From NCBI GenBank assembly GCA_947475245.1, contig CANJLW010000030.1:1-55225 (forward strand): a stretch of DNA of 55,225 nt, given 5' to 3'. Each line of letters begins with the position of its first letter. The stretch's first letter is position 1. A program made the position numbers and the translations under genes. The notes beneath the pieces are model-generated. The model was not told where the DNA came from. It saw nothing but the letters and a program-made list of their open reading frames with translations, and searched no databases. Positions 52,647-55,225 of this stretch are shown here, one piece after another. Origin of the DNA: Acetobacteraceae bacterium (GTDB taxonomy: Bacteria; Pseudomonadota; Alphaproteobacteria; Acetobacterales; Acetobacteraceae).

Positions 52647-55225
52647 ATGAAGAAGGCTGATCGAGTGAACCGGCGCACCATGCCCGAAATTCGGGTTGCT
52701 CGGCTGTGCAGTCGACCCGGGCTGCTGATCACCACGGCCCTTCAGGCGGTGACCGCGGCCGCGATTATCGGCGCGCCCATTCTGGCGTCGTCCGCGCTCG
52801 CCCAACCCGCGCCGAACGCTCGCCCGACAGGCGGTCAGGTCGTCGCGGGTTCAGCCAGTATCTCGCAGGCGCCCACCGCCACCAACATCGCGCAAACCAG
52901 CCAACGCACCGCCATCAACTGGCAAACCTTCGATGTCGGCAGCGCGCAGTCCGTCAATTTCCAGCAGCCGAATGCCGCGGCGGTCGCCCTGAACCGCGTC
53001 GTCGGCGCGAACCCATCGCAGATCGCCGGTAAGATCAACGCCAACGGTCAGGTCGTTATCGTCAATCAGGCGGGCGTGCTGTTCACCGAAGGGGCGCAGA
53101 TCAACACGTCGGGCCTTGTCGTCTCGGCCGCCGGGATCAGCAATTCCAACTTCATGGCCGGCAAGATGGTCTTCGACCAGGCCGCCAATCCCGGCGCCAA
53201 GGTCGAGAACCGCGGCACCATCAGCATCAAAGACCGCGGCCTCGCCGCGCTGGTGGCCCCCAGCGTCGCCAACTCCGGCGTCATCAACGCCACGATGGGC
53301 ACGGTTATCCTGGGCGGCGCGCAAACCCATACGCTGGATTTGTACGGTGACGGGCTGGTGTCGATCAACGTCACCAAGCAAGTGGAAACCGCCGCGAACG
53401 GCACCAAGGCGCTTGTCACCAACACCGGCACGATCGGTGCCCGCGGCGGCACCGTCGTGCTGACGGCGGAGGCTGTCGACGGTGTCGTGCAAACACTGGT
53501 CAACGCCGGCGGATCAATTTCGGCGAACAACGCCAGGGGCAACGGTGGGCGTGTCGTCGTCAGCGGCAATGGCGGCGATGTCGTCGTCATGGGCGATGTC
53601 AGCGCGACCGGTAAAACCGGCGGCACGATCCAGGTCAATACGACCGGTGGCGTGACGATCGGCGCGACGGCCACGATGAACGCGTCCGGGCGCAACGCGG
53701 GCGGCACGATCGCGGTCGGCACGACGCTGGCCCGCGCCACGGGCGGGCCGACGGTCACCGGTCAAGCGACGGCTAAGACCGTCACCGTCGCCAAGGGCGC
53801 GAAGCTATCGGCGGATGCGACGGTCAACGGCAATGGCGGCAACGTCACGTTGCTGTCGACCAGCGGCACGAAAATGGCCGCGCTGCTAACCGCCAAGGGC
53901 GGCGCGCAGGGCGGCGACGGCGGCTTTGTCGAGGTCTCCGCCGATAGGGGGTTCTCGCTCTCTGGCAAGATCGACGTTTCCGCGCCTCGCGGTAAGACAG
54001 GCACAATCCTGTTCGATCCCGACAATCTGACAGTCGTTCACGACGCGGCCGCGGCAAGCGGATCGCTGGATGGTACGCTCGCCGGAGGCACGGTTGCGTT
54101 CGGCGACGGCGCGGCTGCCGATACGGTTACGGACTTCGTGATCAACGGCCTGAATGGCGCCATCGTTCTTCAGGCAAAACAGACAATCGTCGTCAATAAC
54201 GACGCGCCGCTGACCCTGCAGAACAACGCCAGCCTGACCCTGGAGACTCAAACCGGGAATATTACAATCGGCGCGCCGATCACTGCGTCGGGCACCGGGA
54301 CGATCACGATCAAGGCCGGTGAAACCGCAGCGTCCGGCGGCGCGATCACGCTTAACGCCGATTTGAAGACCGCCGCCGCGACCGGCGCCATCACTCTGGT
54401 GTCCGATGGCGGAATCGCGCTGAGCGCCACGACACTCGTGACGAAGACTCTCGATTTGAGCGTCATCACGGCCGGCGGTGTCACCCAGGCCGCGGGCGGT
54501 GTCATTAGCGCCGACACACTGAAAAGCACGAGCAAAGTCGTCGGCGACGTTTCGCTGTTGGGCACCAACAATACGATCGCAACACTGAGCGGCTTCGACA
54601 ACTCGGGTGCCGCGCTCACGGTCGTGAACAGCACTGCCTTGGCCGTTACTGGGGTCAAGGCGGCGACCGTGGCCCTGACCGCGTCCAGTCTGGACGTTTC
54701 CGGCACGCTCGCGGGCACGACATCCGTGACGCTGAAGGCGACGACGACCACGATTGGTGACTCTGGCACCGGGGCGATCACGACACCGCTGCTGTTGGGG
54801 TCCTCCGCCGGTGACGTGACACTGACTAATGCGGCGCATGCCGTCGATGCGCTGGGCACGAGCTCGGCCTCTCCGTTCGATGCGTCCGGCAAGGCGTTTG
54901 CGCTGACGACGACGCAGGACCTGACGGTCAACGGCGTCAAGGGCGCGACTGTCGCCTTGAAGGCCAAGAGCCTCACGTTCGCCGGCGACGTCACAGCGAC
55001 CACGTCCGCGACGCTGACCTCGACCACGGGCACGATCACCGACAACGGCAAAGCGGGGATCGTTACGCCGCTGCTGCTTGGTTCCTCCGCCGGTGACGTA
55101 ACGCTGACCAGCGCTGCGCATGCCGTTGATGACCTGGGCACGAGCTCGGCCTCTCCGTTCGATGCGTCCGGCAAGGCCTTTGCGCTGACGTCCTCGAATT
55201 TCCTCACAGTGAACGGCGTTAAGGC
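52647..55225 (+). CDS. TpsA: filamentous haemagglutinin N-terminal domain exoprotein, C-terminus cut by window edge
   Basis: The frame opens at ATG 52647 (GAAGGGA upstream) and stays open to the edge, giving 859 codons. It has a long leader with a basic start (MKKADRVNRRTMPEIRVARL) ending near ASSALAQ. The TPS secretion domain follows: NIAQTSQRTAINWQTFDVGS, NRVVGANPSQIAGKINANGQ and VNQAGVLFTEGAQINTSGLV. Then comes a Gly/Thr/Ala/Val-rich beta-helix. From 54789 a 94-residue repeat begins. It should be a surface adhesin or exoprotein exported by the adjacent TpsB. Confidence 0.93.
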   Translation, partial: MKKADRVNRRTMPEIRVARLCSRPGLLITTALQAVTAAAIIGAPILASSALAQPAPNARPTGGQVVAGSASISQAPTATNIAQTSQRTAINWQTFDVGSAQSVNFQQPNAAAVALNRVVGANPSQIAGKINANGQVVIVNQAGVLFTEGAQINTSGLVVSAAGISNSNFMAGKMVFDQAANPGAKVENRGTISIKDRGLAALVAPSVANSGVINATMGTVILGGAQTHTLDLYGDGLVSINVTKQVETAANGTKALVTNTGTIGARGGTVVLTAEAVDGVVQTLVNAGGSISANNARGNGGRVVVSGNGGDVVVMGDVSATGKTGGTIQVNTTGGVTIGATATMNASGRNAGGTIAVGTTLARATGGPTVTGQATAKTVTVAKGAKLSADATVNGNGGNVTLLSTSGTKMAALLTAKGGAQGGDGGFVEVSADRGFSLSGKIDVSAPRGKTGTILFDPDNLTVVHDAAAASGSLDGTLAGGTVAFGDGAAADTVTDFVINGLNGAIVLQAKQTIVVNNDAPLTLQNNASLTLETQTGNITIGAPITASGTGTITIKAGETAASGGAITLNADLKTAAATGAITLVSDGGIALSATTLVTKTLDLSVITAGGVTQAAGGVISADTLKSTSKVVGDVSLLGTNNTIATLSGFDNSGAALTVVNSTALAVTGVKAATVALTASSLDVSGTLAGTTSVTLKATTTTIGDSGTGAITTPLLLGSSAGDVTLTNAAHAVDALGTSSASPFDASGKAFALTTTQDLTVNGVKGATVALKAKSLTFAGDVTATTSATLTSTTGTITDNGKAGIVTPLLLGSSAGDVTLTSAAHAVDDLGTSSASPFDASGKAFALTSSNFLTVNGVK
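54789..55225 (+). repeat. 282-bp in-frame repeat within TpsA
   Basis: PLLLGSSAGDVTLT and LGTSSASPFDASGKAFALT recur exactly 94 codons apart (54789 and 55071 starts). A long run around 54852 and 55134 is identical at DNA level, implying recent duplication. More diverged relatives lie upstream (VTGVKAATVALTASSL versus VNGVKGATVALKAKSL). The second copy is cut by the window end. Confidence 0.85.

Noticed and set aside
53886-55207. Minus-strand open frames opposite the TpsA gene
   Set aside because: They mirror the repetitive Gly/Thr/Ala codons of TpsA and have no motifs or ribosome sites. The plus-strand frame has leader, TPS domain and a TpsB neighbour.

Overview
The window is dense, GC-rich bacterial chromosome with about 48 protein genes, one tRNA gene and one 2-kb gene-free repeat region. 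Gene content points to an alphaproteobacterium of the Rhodospirillales, probably Acetobacteraceae-like. The reasons are an orphan tripartite-tricarboxylate (Bug) receptor, many LLM flavin monooxygenases and amidohydrolase-2 enzymes, a glmU-glmS pair, Si-specific transhydrogenase, an E. coli-type PepN, and TPR proteins with a GT9-like domain. The taxonomic call is inference; no rRNA is present.

Layout. Positions 1-8525 hold catabolic or redox genes: a cut-off FAD oxidoreductase with a DDN-like protein, an SsuD-like monooxygenase, a TTT receptor, a 48-aa small protein, a MetX-like hydrolase coupled to a nitroreductase, a second LLM enzyme and an M20-type amidohydrolase. Positions 8526-10578 hold no credible gene but a layered repeat array. 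Positions 10579-13560 hold a class II aldolase, a Tat-exported dienelactone hydrolase and an acyl-CoA dehydrogenase-like flavoenzyme. Positions 13579-15238 hold a divergent diguanylate cyclase / Crp-Fnr pair. Positions 15239-18368 hold transporters, followed by tRNA-Val(CAC). Positions 18569-23481 are housekeeping (DUF3108, gph, glmU, glmS). Positions 23528-29962 hold a DapA-family gene, an ABC solute receptor with an amidohydrolase, and a PhnW-like transaminase overlapping fhs. Positions 29964-40581 hold an MFS carrier, sthA, a GT9/DHA2-MFS pair, puuE-like deacetylase, pepN, an amidohydrolase and tenA.

Positions 40578-45700 (minus strand) form a tightly packed five-gene catabolic operon: CMD protein, enolase-superfamily enzyme, CocE hydrolase, a fused double-CMD protein and an SDR. 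The first three genes are joined by 4-nt stop/start overlaps. Positions 45836-48907 hold a CinA-family protein with an altered active site, an MFS carrier and a MOSC protein.

The most system-like part is the right end (48967-55225). A TPR/GT9-like putative glycosyltransferase lies directly before a two-partner-secretion pore protein (TpsB), which is followed by a large exoprotein (TpsA) running off the window. The order resembles adhesin loci that carry their own cytoplasmic glycosyltransferase. The most unexplained DNA is the 8.78-10.47 kb array. There a short motif (CCATGCRCCGTGAGAAC) recurs 11 times, mostly at about 110-bp steps, and three of the steps carry an extra ~184-bp element bounded by ~39-bp inverted repeats.
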